The notes: a model not told the origin generated them from the sequence alone. A stretch of DNA of 12,452 nt from Lachnospiraceae bacterium (GCA_017542725.1 JAFXWR010000079.1:1-12452); one strand, 5' to 3'; counted from the first letter of the stretch, positions 1 to 7,761 are shown. Made by a program: numbers and translations.

Positions 1-1260
1 CACGGAGGAAAGCTTAGCGGAGTAGTAGGAGACTCATATACAAAGACATATAGTAGATTATCAGATGTTACACTTGAGACAGAAGTGTATAAAGATGGTC
101 AAAGGTTTGATGGATGGTATACAGAAGAAGACGGACAAGGAACAAAGTACGATGTAATACCAAAGAGTGAGAATATAGTAGAAGACATAACACTTCATGC
201 ACATTATATCAACACTAGATATAAAGTGACATATATGCTTAATGGTGGTGAACTTATAGGAAAGACACTCACAGCATCAGGAAGCTATGTAGTAACATAC
301 GATAATAGAGAGACAGTCAACCTATTTACAAAGAACGATATAAAGCATGAAGGTTCTGAATTCTTCAGATGGGAAGACAAGAATGGCAATGCATATCAAA
401 AGATTGAAGAAGGCAACACAGAAGACTTAGAACTTTATGCACAGTATTCATCAGAGACAGTAGACATCATATTCAACATAGGAAAGAAAGGAAAGGCAAA
501 AGGAAAGGTAGCAAAAGATGGCAAGTTCACACAGACATATAACTTATCATCAACCATGGTACTTCCTACAGAGTTAAGTTGGACAGAAGTAAAGAGAAAT
601 AAGCAAACAGGAAAGACATATGAAGAGTATTACTTTGATGGATGGTACGAGAATAGCAACTGCACTGGAAAGCCAATCACAACAATACCAGCAGGTAATC
701 CAAAGAAGATACAAGAGTTATATGCTAAGTGGACACTTGGTTCATATAAGATTGTATATCATATGAATAGAGGATATATAGCAGGGCTTTCAAAGAACGA
801 GCGTAGTGATGAATCAACAGAAGAAGCTGCTAAGCTTGAAGAGTATGAGTTACCAACAGTATTATATAGAGCAAGTAGTGAATTCTTAGGATGGTATGAA
901 AAGTCTAACACTACAGGAAATGCAATCACAAAGCTTACAAAGAATCCAAAGCAAATCGATAAAAATAACGAAGTACATTTGTATGCTAAGTGGAAAGCAA
1001 GTAAGTATTATGTAACATATGTAACTGTAAAGAGAGATTATACTGAAGATTCAGAAGGCACATATGCAAAATACACAAGTACACTTAATGTAGACAATCA
1101 GTATCCATATGTATTGCAAGATGAGACAAACAACTTTGGATTAACAGAATTAGGTGAAGAATATGCATTTGATGGATGGTATAAGAATCAAGAGTTTACA
1201 GGCGATGAAGTTATATCAATAAATGCCAATGCAACAAGTGATGAAGTAGTATATGCAAAA
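1..1260 (+). repeat. InlB B-type repeat array (about five units)
   Basis: Units judged from the translation lie at about <1-207, 220-447, 460-732, 745-993 and 1006-1260. Shared marks are an opening Tyr-x-Val-x-Tyr-like strand, a central GWY turn (FDGWY in three units, FLGWY in one, FFRWE in the second) and a closing L-Y/H-A-x-Y/W strand. At DNA level the 14-mer TTTGATGGATGGTA occurs in three units (106, about 635 and about 1168). Units differ in length and the second and third are the most diverged, so the array is old rather than freshly amplified. Confidence 0.8.
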
Positions 1261-1347
1261 CTTGTAAAGCGTAGTGAACACCTTACATCTACAGTATCAG
1301 TTGCAGAATATAATGCAAAGAAAGAAGCAAGAGACAAGAAGAGATAG
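1..1347 (+). CDS. InlB B-repeat surface protein, N-terminal part (5' partial, ended by in-frame TAG)
   Basis: The frame is open from base 1, so the true start and any signal peptide lie upstream; the GTG at 85 is only an internal codon. About five copies of a 75-90 residue repeat are visible. Each ends in a FDGWY- or FLGWY-like turn and a LYAKW-like strand, the signature of InlB B-repeats (Listeria-Bacteroides repeat) found in secreted adhesins. After the last repeat, from about 1303, comes a highly charged Lys/Glu/Ala-rich helical stretch, and TAG at 1345-1347 stops the frame inside it. The same frame then continues without another stop to 3375, so this is most likely the front half of one long protein. 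The role is inferred: an exported surface or matrix protein used in adhesion. Substrate unknown. If the stop is real, the product lacks the wall-binding region and might be released from the cell. Confidence 0.82.
   Translation, partial: HGGKLSGVVGDSYTKTYSRLSDVTLETEVYKDGQRFDGWYTEEDGQGTKYDVIPKSENIVEDITLHAHYINTRYKVTYMLNGGELIGKTLTASGSYVVTYDNRETVNLFTKNDIKHEGSEFFRWEDKNGNAYQKIEEGNTEDLELYAQYSSETVDIIFNIGKKGKAKGKVAKDGKFTQTYNLSSTMVLPTELSWTEVKRNKQTGKTYEEYYFDGWYENSNCTGKPITTIPAGNPKKIQELYAKWTLGSYKIVYHMNRGYIAGLSKNERSDESTEEAAKLEEYELPTVLYRASSEFLGWYEKSNTTGNAITKLTKNPKQIDKNNEVHLYAKWKASKYYVTYVTVKRDYTEDSEGTYAKYTSTLNVDNQYPYVLQDETNNFGLTELGEEYAFDGWYKNQEFTGDEVISINANATSDEVVYAKLVKRSEHLTSTVSVAEYNAKKEARDKKR
1345..1347 (+). 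other. In-frame amber codon interrupting the surface-protein frame
   Basis: TAG lies in the same frame as both flanking open stretches. The codons after it (1348-1419) read as more of the same charged helix (AEEAKRQKAI), so the predicted coiled segment is continuous across the stop. One base change from AAG (Lys) or CAG (Gln) would explain it. TAG is an ordinary stop elsewhere in the window: it ends ddh, the MATE gene and the NUDIX gene. A recent nonsense mutation or a sequencing error is therefore more likely than recoding. Confidence 0.85.
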
Positions 1348-1419
1348 GCTGAAGAAGCGAAGAGACAAAAGGCAATTGCTGATAGTGCAAAGAATGTAGG
1401 AACAGAGACAAAGAATAAT

Positions 1420-3375
1420 TTGTCAGTTGGACAAGATGCATTCTATCTCTTATTCTTAAAGAAAGTTTTGGAAGAAGATAGAAAAGAAGCAGAGAAGTTA
1501 AAAGAACAAGCATTAGAAAGTGCTGCGCCAAAAGATTTAGGAGCACTACTTGGAAGCTTCTTCAAGTCAATGGGCGATTTGATACTTGGAGATCCAGATC
1601 CAGCACCAGTAGCATCACCAAGTGAGATAGAAGTAAACTTAGCAGATTTACTTGCATACGATACAATAAATGAAAAGAACCTTGGAGTAAAAGCTCCTTC
1701 AGGAACATACTTAGATAGTATAGTTGTTACTTACATCAAAGACTTGTCAGACAATTTTGTAGATGATTATTCAGTTGTCGGCACAGTATTAAAGACTGGA
1801 GAAAACTTCTCAGATATAGCAGCGCTTTATCCAGATTACACATTGGGTGTAAGAGCAGTATTTATTGATAAGAAGATAACTGAGAAACCAGCATCACCAA
1901 GACGTCCACGTAACTATGGTGGTGGCGGCGGAGGCGGCGGAGGCGGAGGCGGCGGTGCCGGAATCGGTGGCGCACTCCCTGCAGCAAATAACACTATAAT
2001 AGTAAACCCATATGGATATGACGGAAGAGGTGCAGATAATGGAGCACTTAGAGCAGGAGTATTAAAACTACATGTAAATTCTAAACTTGGAAGAACAGCA
2101 ACACCAAGCCTTGGAGTATATAAGACAGTCAATATGGGAGCTGGCAATGCAGCGCTTTCAGGATTTACAGATGAGACATGGGAATACTTCCCAGCATCAA
2201 ATGCATTCAAAGTGTTTGTAATGGCATCAAATGGAGACAGATACTATCTCACAAATGGATGGTTTAAGAGACTTGTAAATAATAAAGACATGTGGTATAG
2301 ATTTGACAGCGACGGCATAATGCAAAAAGGATTTATAGAAGAAGGCGGAAATGTATACTACTTAAATAACTCACTCAATGAGTTAGCCCACATGGTAACA
2401 GGCTTCAAAGACTTTGAAGGAACAGGATATACAGGATACTTTAGAAATGATGGAGCACTTATAGCATTATTCCCAACATCTGATAGAGCAGCATACGAGA
2501 ATAAGCTTATAGCATTACCAGATAAGCCAAGCTTCGACATGACTATATATAATAAGTGCAAACACTACGATACAGAGAGCACAAGAATAGTTAAGTCAGT
2601 AAAGACATATGGACAATCAGTAATGGGTAACTTTGTAGGATACTGGTACTATATGGCATCAGGACTTAAGAAGTTCTGCTTTGAAACTATAAATACTGAG
2701 TTACAAATTGCAAGATTTGCAAACAATGGTTGGATGAATGTCTATGACACAGATAACAAGTTACATAGCTATAGATTTGACGATGTAACAAATGTAATTA
2801 CAAAGAACATCACACCAGAAGGATATGTAGTTGACACAGAAGGAAAGATGCAAGGATTCTTGTTGTTAGACTTAACTAAAGTAGATATGACACAAGATAC
2901 AGGATATGTACTTGCACAGACAACATTAAATACATTACCATCAAATTCAAGAAAGTTGCAATCACACCTTGTATCAGCAGATGGTATGCCAATACCAATA
3001 TCACCTGCAACAGATATGTGGACAGTAATGGAATTCCAAGGAGCAGAACCAACACTTACTAACATGATATATGGTGGCTCTTCATATGTGGCACCAGTTC
3101 AACAGGTACAACCATTACAACTCATAAGCAATGCTACTAGCGCTATGTCAAACGCATTCGCTATGACTCAGACAAATACTACAATGCCAATAGCAGATGC
3201 AGTAAGTGCTATAAGCCCAATGAACATTGTCAAGATTACACAAGTTTTGAGCAATGTAGACTTAAATAAAGGAGCAAAAGTGGCAACAGAGGTAGCAAAC
3301 GGCAGCAATGTGACATCAGTTTACAGCTTATGCATGAACATATACAACACCGTTAAAGAACTATTTGCAGCATAA
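1420..3375 (+). CDS. Surface protein, C-terminal part with polyglycine tract and cell-wall/glucan-binding-type repeats
   Basis: The first possible start after the TAG is the TTG at 1420, but the open frame reaches back to 1348. The TTG has no well-placed Shine-Dalgarno (an AGGA lies about 18 bases upstream) and no signal peptide follows, so I read this as the continuation of the upstream gene. Counting from the TTG: residues 10-35 are charged helix; 65-155 a segment I do not recognise; 167-179 thirteen consecutive glycines; 256-350 aromatic/Gly motifs (NGWF, MWYRFDSDGIMQKGF, NVYYLN, MVTGF) typical of choline- or glucan-binding repeats; 435-478 a weaker second block (NNGWMN, SYRFDD, GYVVDTEGKM). 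The tail from about 560 is Thr/Ala/Met-rich. There is no LPXTG sorting signal, so non-covalent wall attachment is the likely anchoring mode. Ligand unknown. The 651 codons are intact, arguing against old decay. Confidence 0.75.
   Translation: MSVGQDAFYLLFLKKVLEEDRKEAEKLKEQALESAAPKDLGALLGSFFKSMGDLILGDPDPAPVASPSEIEVNLADLLAYDTINEKNLGVKAPSGTYLDSIVVTYIKDLSDNFVDDYSVVGTVLKTGENFSDIAALYPDYTLGVRAVFIDKKITEKPASPRRPRNYGGGGGGGGGGGGGAGIGGALPAANNTIIVNPYGYDGRGADNGALRAGVLKLHVNSKLGRTATPSLGVYKTVNMGAGNAALSGFTDETWEYFPASNAFKVFVMASNGDRYYLTNGWFKRLVNNKDMWYRFDSDGIMQKGFIEEGGNVYYLNNSLNELAHMVTGFKDFEGTGYTGYFRNDGALIALFPTSDRAAYENKLIALPDKPSFDMTIYNKCKHYDTESTRIVKSVKTYGQSVMGNFVGYWYYMASGLKKFCFETINTELQIARFANNGWMNVYDTDNKLHSYRFDDVTNVITKNITPEGYVVDTEGKMQGFLLLDLTKVDMTQDTGYVLAQTTLNTLPSNSRKLQSHLVSADGMPIPISPATDMWTVMEFQGAEPTLTNMIYGGSSYVAPVQQVQPLQLISNATSAMSNAFAMTQTNTTMPIADAVSAISPMNIVKITQVLSNVDLNKGAKVATEVANGSNVTSVYSLCMNIYNTVKELFAA
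1918..1956 (+). repeat. GC-rich polyglycine codon tract (13 Gly)
   Basis: Thirteen consecutive GGN codons, mixed GGT, GGC and GGA, encode an uninterrupted glycine run, followed by a looser AGIGG stretch. It sits between an unrecognised segment ending in PRRPRNY and the part that leads to the wall-binding repeats, so a flexible linker is the natural reading. The tract is a sharp GC island inside an AT-rich gene. Confidence 0.9.
2254..2466 (+). repeat. Cell-wall/glucan-binding-type repeat block 1
   Basis: The translation has the W-Y-F-D-x-D-G-x-M-x-x-G-F pattern followed by Y-Y-L-N and M-V-T-G-F, the aromatic-glycine rhythm of choline-binding and glucan-binding repeats. I see about two to three units with a divergent third. 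Ligand cannot be told from sequence. Confidence 0.65.
2722..2853 (+). repeat. Possible second, degenerate wall-binding repeat block
   Basis: NNGWMN, SYRFDD and GYVVDTEGKM echo the aromatic-glycine pattern of the first block, but spacing is irregular. This may be one or two decayed units or a separate beta-rich segment. Confidence 0.4.
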
Positions 3376-3394
3376 AAACTCGCAAGAGTAAAAC

Positions 3395-3423
3395 AAAAAG
3401 GAGCGTGAGAACGCTCCTTTTTT
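3395..3423. terminator. Bidirectional intrinsic terminator between the surface protein and ddh
   Basis: A perfect 7-bp stem, GGAGCGT (3400-3406) and ACGCTCC (3411-3417), closes a GAGA loop. It is flanked by five A on the left and seven T on the right, so it works as a terminator on either strand. It ends the surface-protein transcript and, read the other way, the lysine operon. A smaller ACTC-GCAA-GAGT hairpin with a GNRA-type loop lies just upstream at 3378-3389. Confidence 0.92.
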
Positions 3424-3456
3424 ATATTTAGTGTAGAAATAACAAAAGAGTCAAAC

Positions 3457-4434
3457 CTACAGCATATGCTTTAATAGTTCATTATATTCACCAGCAAATA
3501 AGTCTTTCGGCCTTATATCAAATGCAGTAAGACAACCAGTCGTTCCTCTCTCAAATTCTTTATACAATGCTCTTGAAAATGCGACTATCGCCTGCGCTGT
3601 GAACTCTGGATTAGAATCAAGTTTTAAATTATATGAGATAGTGTGCTTATGCTCATTATCTTTTCCTGTAGTACCAGTTCTGATTACAAATCCTGCATGT
3701 GGCATACCACTATGTTTTTCTTTTAATTCATCAAGTGTGACGAAATTTACTATAGTATCATAGTCAGCAAAATAGTTTGGCATATTTTTAATTACATTTT
3801 CAATTTTATTTTTATCGGCACCATCTTTAGCTACTACATAACATTCTCTTAGATGCTTCTGTCTTGTAGTAAGTTCTGGCGTTTCGCCATTTAATATTTT
3901 ATTTACTACATTTTCTATAGGAACAGTGTATTGCTTTGCATCAAGAACACCATCAATTCTTCTTATCGCATCACTATGACCTTGACTAATTCCTTTACCC
4001 CAAAATGTATAGTCTTTTCCATAAGGCAAAAGTACATTTGCATATAGACGATTTAGTGAAAACATACCAGGGTCCCAGCCACAGGAGATAAGCGCTATAT
4101 GTTTACTTTCTTTAGCAACCTTGTCAACATTATTAAAATGCTCATAAATTTTAGCATGCGTGTCAAAAGTATCTATGACATTAAAATCTTTTGCAAGCTC
4201 TGGTGTCATAGTAGGAAGCTCTGTAGCAGAGACACCGCAGATTGCAAGCACATCAATTTTATCCTTAAAGTCATTTATTTCTGATGCATTATAAACTTTG
4301 GTATTTAAAAGAGGGGTTACTGTAGATTTATCCCTTCTTGTAAATATTCCTACAAGCTCTACATCTTTATTTTGAGAGCAGGCGAGCTCAACGCCTTTTC
4401 CTACATTTCCATATCCATAGATTCCAAGTTTCAT
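3457..4434 (-). CDS. ddh: meso-Diaminopimelate D-dehydrogenase
   Basis: This enzyme catalyses the NADPH-dependent reductive amination of tetrahydrodipicolinate to meso-DAP in one step, bypassing the acylated branches of lysine synthesis. It is cytosolic. At 325 residues it matches the usual family size. An N-terminal Rossmann nucleotide-binding turn, GYGNVGKG (7-14), is followed by the family motifs CGWDPGMFSLNR (118-129) and WGKGISQGHSDAIRRI (145-160), which closely match the Corynebacterium glutamicum enzyme. The ATG at 4434 follows an AAGGA site with 7-base spacing. It is the last gene of the riboswitch-led operon, 23 bases after dapB, and ends in TAG ahead of the shared terminator. With dapA and dapB it completes the path from aspartate semialdehyde to meso-DAP. 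Confidence 0.96.
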   Translation of the reverse strand: MKLGIYGYGNVGKGVELACSQNKDVELVGIFTRRDKSTVTPLLNTKVYNASEINDFKDKIDVLAICGVSATELPTMTPELAKDFNVIDTFDTHAKIYEHFNNVDKVAKESKHIALISCGWDPGMFSLNRLYANVLLPYGKDYTFWGKGISQGHSDAIRRIDGVLDAKQYTVPIENVVNKILNGETPELTTRQKHLRECYVVAKDGADKNKIENVIKNMPNYFADYDTIVNFVTLDELKEKHSGMPHAGFVIRTGTTGKDNEHKHTISYNLKLDSNPEFTAQAIVAFSRALYKEFERGTTGCLTAFDIRPKDLFAGEYNELLKHML

Positions 4435-4457
4435 AATTTTGTCCTTCCGGGCTCAAT

Positions 4458-5201
4458 TTATTGTATTGATAACATATCATTCATGCTATAGAGCCCCTTG
4501 CCTTTGCCCTTCATATACTTAACCGCATTTATCGCCCCTTCAGCAAAGAGCCCTCTATCATAAGCCTCGTGCTTTATACTTATGCACTCATGCTCAGTTG
4601 AAATCATAACTTCGTGGATACCCACCACATTTCCAAGTCTTATAGCATTTATGCCTATATCGTTTTTATCTCTTTTTTGATTTCCGTTTCTTCCAAGCAC
4701 TAAGTTTGCATCGGGACGAATTTCTTTAAGACCTTCAGCAATCTTAAGCGCAGTTCCAGATGGAGCGTCAAGTTTTCTATTGTGATGGGTTTCAATTATT
4801 TCTATGTCCGCATTTTTAAACTGACATGCGATTTTTTTTGCTGATTCAATTAGAACTGCTATACCTACAGAATAATTTGCTGCAAAGAATATAGGGATAG
4901 AACTTGCAGCATCATTTATCATTTTCTTTTCTTCGTCAGTCTGACCTGTGGTTGCGATGACGAGTGGGAGATTTTTAATTTTTGCAAAGTCAATCATTTC
5001 TTTCGTGAGCGAATGATGTGAAAAATCCACGATGATGTCGACATCAACATTTACTTCATCGAAACTTTTGAAACATTTGAAATTTGAAGCTTCACCATTT
5101 TTATCTACGCCGCAAGTGAGTTCAAGTTCTGGGTCATCACTTATCATTTTGCAAAGAATTTGACCCATGTGACCCATGCAGCCGCTAACCAACACTTTCA
5201 T
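4458..5201 (-). CDS. dapB: 4-Hydroxy-tetrahydrodipicolinate reductase
   Basis: DapB reduces the DapA product to tetrahydrodipicolinate using NAD(P)H, the second committed step of DAP/lysine synthesis. The 247 residues are within the normal range. The N-terminal dinucleotide-binding turn GCMGHMG (7-13) is present, as is ATTGQTDEEK (83-92). The signature THHNRKLDAPSGTA (138-151) carries the expected catalytic His139 and Lys143. The ATG at 5201 has an AAAGGA site five bases upstream, embedded in a repeat that also precedes dapA. It lies 32 bases after dapA and 23 bases before ddh, so all are co-transcribed. No missing residues seen. Confidence 0.96.
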   Translation of the reverse strand: MKVLVSGCMGHMGQILCKMISDDPELELTCGVDKNGEASNFKCFKSFDEVNVDVDIIVDFSHHSLTKEMIDFAKIKNLPLVIATTGQTDEEKKMINDAASSIPIFFAANYSVGIAVLIESAKKIACQFKNADIEIIETHHNRKLDAPSGTALKIAEGLKEIRPDANLVLGRNGNQKRDKNDIGINAIRLGNVVGIHEVMISTEHECISIKHEAYDRGLFAEGAINAVKYMKGKGKGLYSMNDMLSIQ

Positions 5202-5226
5202 TTCTATCCTTTCGGGCTCCGCAAGC
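5197..5226 (-). repeat. 30-bp repeat holding the dapB RBS and start codon (copy 1)
   Basis: This stretch is identical base for base to 6117-6146 in front of dapA. Read on the minus strand it holds GCTTGCGGAGCCCG, the AAAGGA ribosome binding site, TAGAA and the start ATG. CTTGCGG and CCGAAAG can form an imperfect hairpin around an AGC loop, which would tuck in part of the Shine-Dalgarno. Confidence 0.85.
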
Positions 5227-5233
5227 CCTATAT

Positions 5234-6121
5234 TTATATTAAATTAAGTTCCCTCATTATAGCGAACATCTTCTCTTCCTTAGCCTTATCCATCGGAGTA
5301 AGTGGCAACCTCATATAGTTTTCACAGTATCCCATCTTTGCCATCGCTGACTTTATAGGGATAGGATTTACTTCAGAGAAGAGTGCCCTTATGAGTGGCA
5401 AATACTTAAGCTGTAAATCTTTACTTCTATTTACATCGCCTGCAAAGAAGGAGTCGCAAATTTCTACAGTTTCTTTAGGCAGCATATTTGACAAAACTGA
5501 GATGACGCCTAAGCCACCCATAGCAAGAAGAGGAGTGATTTGGTCGTCATTTCCAGAGTAGACATAAAGTTTATCTCCGACTAAATTAAACACATCCATT
5601 ATCTTTGAGAGATTTCCACTTGCTTCCTTTATACCGACGATGTTGTCAACCTTAGAAAGTTCTAAGTAGGTTTCGGGCTCTATATTTACACCTGTTCTTG
5701 ATGGCACATTGTATAAGATTAATGGTTTAGTTGATGCCTTTGCTATAGCGGTGTAGCTTTGAATTAAACCATATTGAGTTGCCTTATTGTAGTAAGGTGT
5801 TACGACAAGAAGACCATCTACGCCAATTTCACTTGCATATTTTGCGAGAGAACAAGCATAGTTAGTGTCATTTGAACCAACACCAGCAACCATAGGAACT
5901 CTATGATTAATTTTCTCCTTTGAAAATGAAAGAAGCTCTTTGTGTTCCTTATCATCAAGAGTCGAACCTTCGCCAGTGGTGCCGGCGATTATAAGCGCAT
6001 TAATTCCTTTTTCAATTTGGAAATCAATGAGTCTCTCTAAATTTTCAAAGTCGATACCTTTTTCATTTGTTGGAGTTATGAGGGCAGTGCCGACTCCTTT
6101 AAAAATTAGTTCTTTATTCAT
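5234..6121 (-). CDS. dapA: 4-Hydroxy-tetrahydrodipicolinate synthase
   Basis: DapA condenses pyruvate with L-aspartate-4-semialdehyde, the entry step of the DAP branch; it is a cytosolic TIM-barrel enzyme. At 295 residues it has standard length. The key residues appear in order at a constant +4 offset from E. coli numbering: Thr48-Thr49 in AGTTGEGST, Tyr137 and Arg142 in YNVPSRTG, and the Schiff-base Lys165 in VGIKEASGN. PYYNK (109-113) is also present. The ATG at 6121 follows an AAAGGA site at five bases. The 40-base gap to the upstream transporter gene is filled by short repeats. Expression should follow the lysine riboswitch at the operon head. Confidence 0.97.
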   Translation of the reverse strand: MNKELIFKGVGTALITPTNEKGIDFENLERLIDFQIEKGINALIIAGTTGEGSTLDDKEHKELLSFSKEKINHRVPMVAGVGSNDTNYACSLAKYASEIGVDGLLVVTPYYNKATQYGLIQSYTAIAKASTKPLILYNVPSRTGVNIEPETYLELSKVDNIVGIKEASGNLSKIMDVFNLVGDKLYVYSGNDDQITPLLAMGGLGVISVLSNMLPKETVEICDSFFAGDVNRSKDLQLKYLPLIRALFSEVNPIPIKSAMAKMGYCENYMRLPLTPMDKAKEEKMFAIMRELNLI

Positions 6122-6146
6122 TTCTATCCTTTCGGGCTCCGCAAGC
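6117..6146 (-). repeat. 30-bp repeat holding the dapA RBS and start codon (copy 2)
   Basis: Identical to 5197-5226 ahead of dapB. A shorter related piece precedes ddh at 4443-4454 (CCTTCCGGGCTC on the plus strand, one mismatch). On its upstream side it runs directly into the 15-bp element at 6146-6160. Confidence 0.85.
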
Positions 6147-6160
6147 GTTCGCCCCTACGG
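6146..6160 (-). repeat. 15-bp GC-rich element, also found in the ABC gene repeat
   Basis: Minus-strand CCGTAGGGGCGAACG lies between the transporter stop codon and dapA. The same 15 bases occur in direct orientation within the tandem repeat at 10644-10664. With the following 30-bp repeat it can form an imperfect hairpin (GGGC pairing with GCCC around a CG-CAAG-CG core), as dispersed palindromic repeats often do. Confidence 0.75.
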
Positions 6161-6161
6161 T

Positions 6162-7682
6162 TTATGCTTTTCGACCTTTAATAGCGAAGAGCCCTGCAAG
6201 CAACACAACGACACCTACGATAAGAGGTGCAACAGGGTTCTTCGTGATGCCGGCAACTATATAACATATAAATGATACAACAGCAACATATGCTGCATAT
6301 GCGAGCTGAGTTGATACGTGGAGTAAGTGTTCACATTGCGCACCAGCACTTGACATGATAGTTGTATCAGATATTGGTGAGCAGTGGTCTCCAAATACTG
6401 AACCTGCCATAGCAGCAGATATTCCGATAATCATGAGTTGTGGATCTATTGCTTTAAGTATATACACTACTATAGGTATGAGTATTCCAAATGTTCCCCA
6501 AGAAGTTCCTGTGGCAAATGAGATACCAGCACCAAGTAAGAATATAATTGCAGGAAGCAGTGTTGACATAGTTGATACATTGTTGCGAACGATACCATCA
6601 ATAAATGTAGTAGCTTCAAGTGAATCTATCATTGCTTTAAGAGTCCAAGCAAATGTGAGAATCAAAATTGCAGGAACCATGTTTTTAAATCCTTCAGTCA
6701 AGCAGTTCATAGTGTCAGTAAATGATAAAACCCTTTTTGCTAAGTAGTAAATTATAGTAAGAATGAGTGAGAGCATTGATCCCATAGCAAGACCTACAGA
6801 TGCGTCTGCGTTTGAAAAGGCTGTGACGAAATTGCCAAAACTCTCACTATCAGCTGTATAAAAACCACCACTATAGATAAGACCGATTACGCAAAGAGCA
6901 ACAAGAGCCACTATAGGGATAACTAAATCGATAACTTTACCTGGACCAAGAATTTTTTCTTCATGATATGAAGTTTCTCTATTTACAACCTGGTGACCAT
7001 AGAATAAATCACCATTCTCAGCTGCGTCTTCACACTTTTTCATTTTGCCGAAGTTTACACCAAGAAGAGTTGTCGCAATGATAAATACCATTGTGAGAAT
7101 TGCATAATAGTTATATGGGATTGCCTTTATGAAAAGTCCAAGACCATCTTCGCCTTCTACAAATCCTGTGACAGCAGCTGCCCAAGAAGAGATAGGTGCG
7201 ATGATACATACAGGAGCAGCAGTAGCATCAATTATATATGCAAGCTTTGCTCTTGATACTTTATACTTATCAGTAACAGGCCTCATAACGCTTCCTACTG
7301 TTAAGCAGTTGAAATAATCATCAACGAATATGAGAACTCCAAAGAACCAAGTTGCAAGAAGTGCTCCAGCTTTTGACTTTATATTTTTTGAAGCCCATTC
7401 TCCAAATGCCTTTGAGCCACCACTTTTATTTAAAAGTGAAACCATAGCGCCAAGCACGACAAGGAAAATTATAATGCCAACATTGTAAGGGTCAGACAAA
7501 ACCTTGATAAGACCACCATTTACAACTTGGTCAAATGCTGCTACCGGATTAAATCCAGTAAAGAATAGTGCACCGATAACGATACCGATGAAAAGAGAAG
7601 AATAAACTTCTTTTGTGATGAGCGCAAGTACGATAGCTACAAGTGCTGGTACAAGCGCCCAAAATGTTCCTACGAATGTCAT
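6162..7682 (-). CDS. NhaC-family (Na+/H+ antiporter-type) transporter, probable lysine transporter
   Basis: A polytopic membrane protein of 506 residues with about eleven to twelve hydrophobic segments. Family motifs are clear: FVDDYFNCLTVGSVMRP (119-135), a DATAAPVCIIAPISSW segment (152-167), SFATGTSWGTFGILIPI (388-404) and GDHCSPISDTTIMSS (431-445), all characteristic of the NhaC antiporter family. A Na+/H+ antiporter would be the default call. However, the gene lies directly behind a lysine riboswitch and heads an operon of lysine-pathway genes. Comparative work on lysine riboswitches has assigned riboswitch-linked NhaC-family members (LysW) as predicted lysine importers, so lysine uptake is the better inference here. 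The ATG at 7682 has GGAGG six bases upstream (7693-7689). The family is certain, the substrate inferred. Confidence 0.88.
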   Translation of the reverse strand: MTFVGTFWALVPALVAIVLALITKEVYSSLFIGIVIGALFFTGFNPVAAFDQVVNGGLIKVLSDPYNVGIIIFLVVLGAMVSLLNKSGGSKAFGEWASKNIKSKAGALLATWFFGVLIFVDDYFNCLTVGSVMRPVTDKYKVSRAKLAYIIDATAAPVCIIAPISSWAAAVTGFVEGEDGLGLFIKAIPYNYYAILTMVFIIATTLLGVNFGKMKKCEDAAENGDLFYGHQVVNRETSYHEEKILGPGKVIDLVIPIVALVALCVIGLIYSGGFYTADSESFGNFVTAFSNADASVGLAMGSMLSLILTIIYYLAKRVLSFTDTMNCLTEGFKNMVPAILILTFAWTLKAMIDSLEATTFIDGIVRNNVSTMSTLLPAIIFLLGAGISFATGTSWGTFGILIPIVVYILKAIDPQLMIIGISAAMAGSVFGDHCSPISDTTIMSSAGAQCEHLLHVSTQLAYAAYVAVVSFICYIVAGITKNPVAPLIVGVVVLLAGLFAIKGRKA

Positions 7683-7701
7683 AAACTACCTCCAAAATAA
7701 A

Positions 7702-7732
7702 AAGTGTCAATTATGGCTACATAACTGACACT
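7702..7732 (-). terminator. Riboswitch-controlled intrinsic terminator
   Basis: On the minus strand AGTGTCAGTTATG (7732-7720) pairs with CATAATTGACACT (7715-7703), giving 13 bp with one G-T wobble around a TAGC loop. The U-tract runs 7703-7694 (TTTTTATTTT) and is followed at once by the GGAGG of the transporter gene. The 5' arm is also complementary to the sequence just after the riboswitch P1 stem, which gives the alternative antiterminator. Confidence 0.92.
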
Positions 7733-7761
7733 AATAAAATCAATTTAAGTGTTAAATTATG
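7720..7761 (-). promoter_or_regulatory. Antiterminator of the lysine riboswitch
   Basis: CATAATTTAACACT (7761-7748) starts on the last base of the P1 3' strand and can pair with the terminator 5' arm AGTGTCAGTTATG (7732-7720) over about twelve base pairs, with one mismatch and one bulge. Pairing here would block the terminator. A stable P1 in the lysine-bound state would disfavour it and let the terminator form, giving repression by lysine. Confidence 0.75.

Noticed and set aside
1345..1347. TAG as a reassigned sense codon or pyrrolysine site
   Set aside because: TAG is the normal end of ddh, the MATE gene and the NUDIX gene, and the surface protein is not a methylamine methyltransferase.
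1420..1422. TTG at 1420 as the true start of an independent gene
   Set aside because: The nearest AGGA is about 18 bases away, no signal peptide follows, and the helix continues upstream through the TAG in the same frame.
1914..2210. Minus-strand open frame with a polyproline run
   Set aside because: It is the mirror of the polyglycine codons on the coding strand; no RBS or domain supports it.
6162..7682. Plain Na+/H+ antiporter as the final call
   Set aside because: The family allows it, but the lysine riboswitch and the linked dap genes make lysine transport the more probable role; kept only as an alternative.
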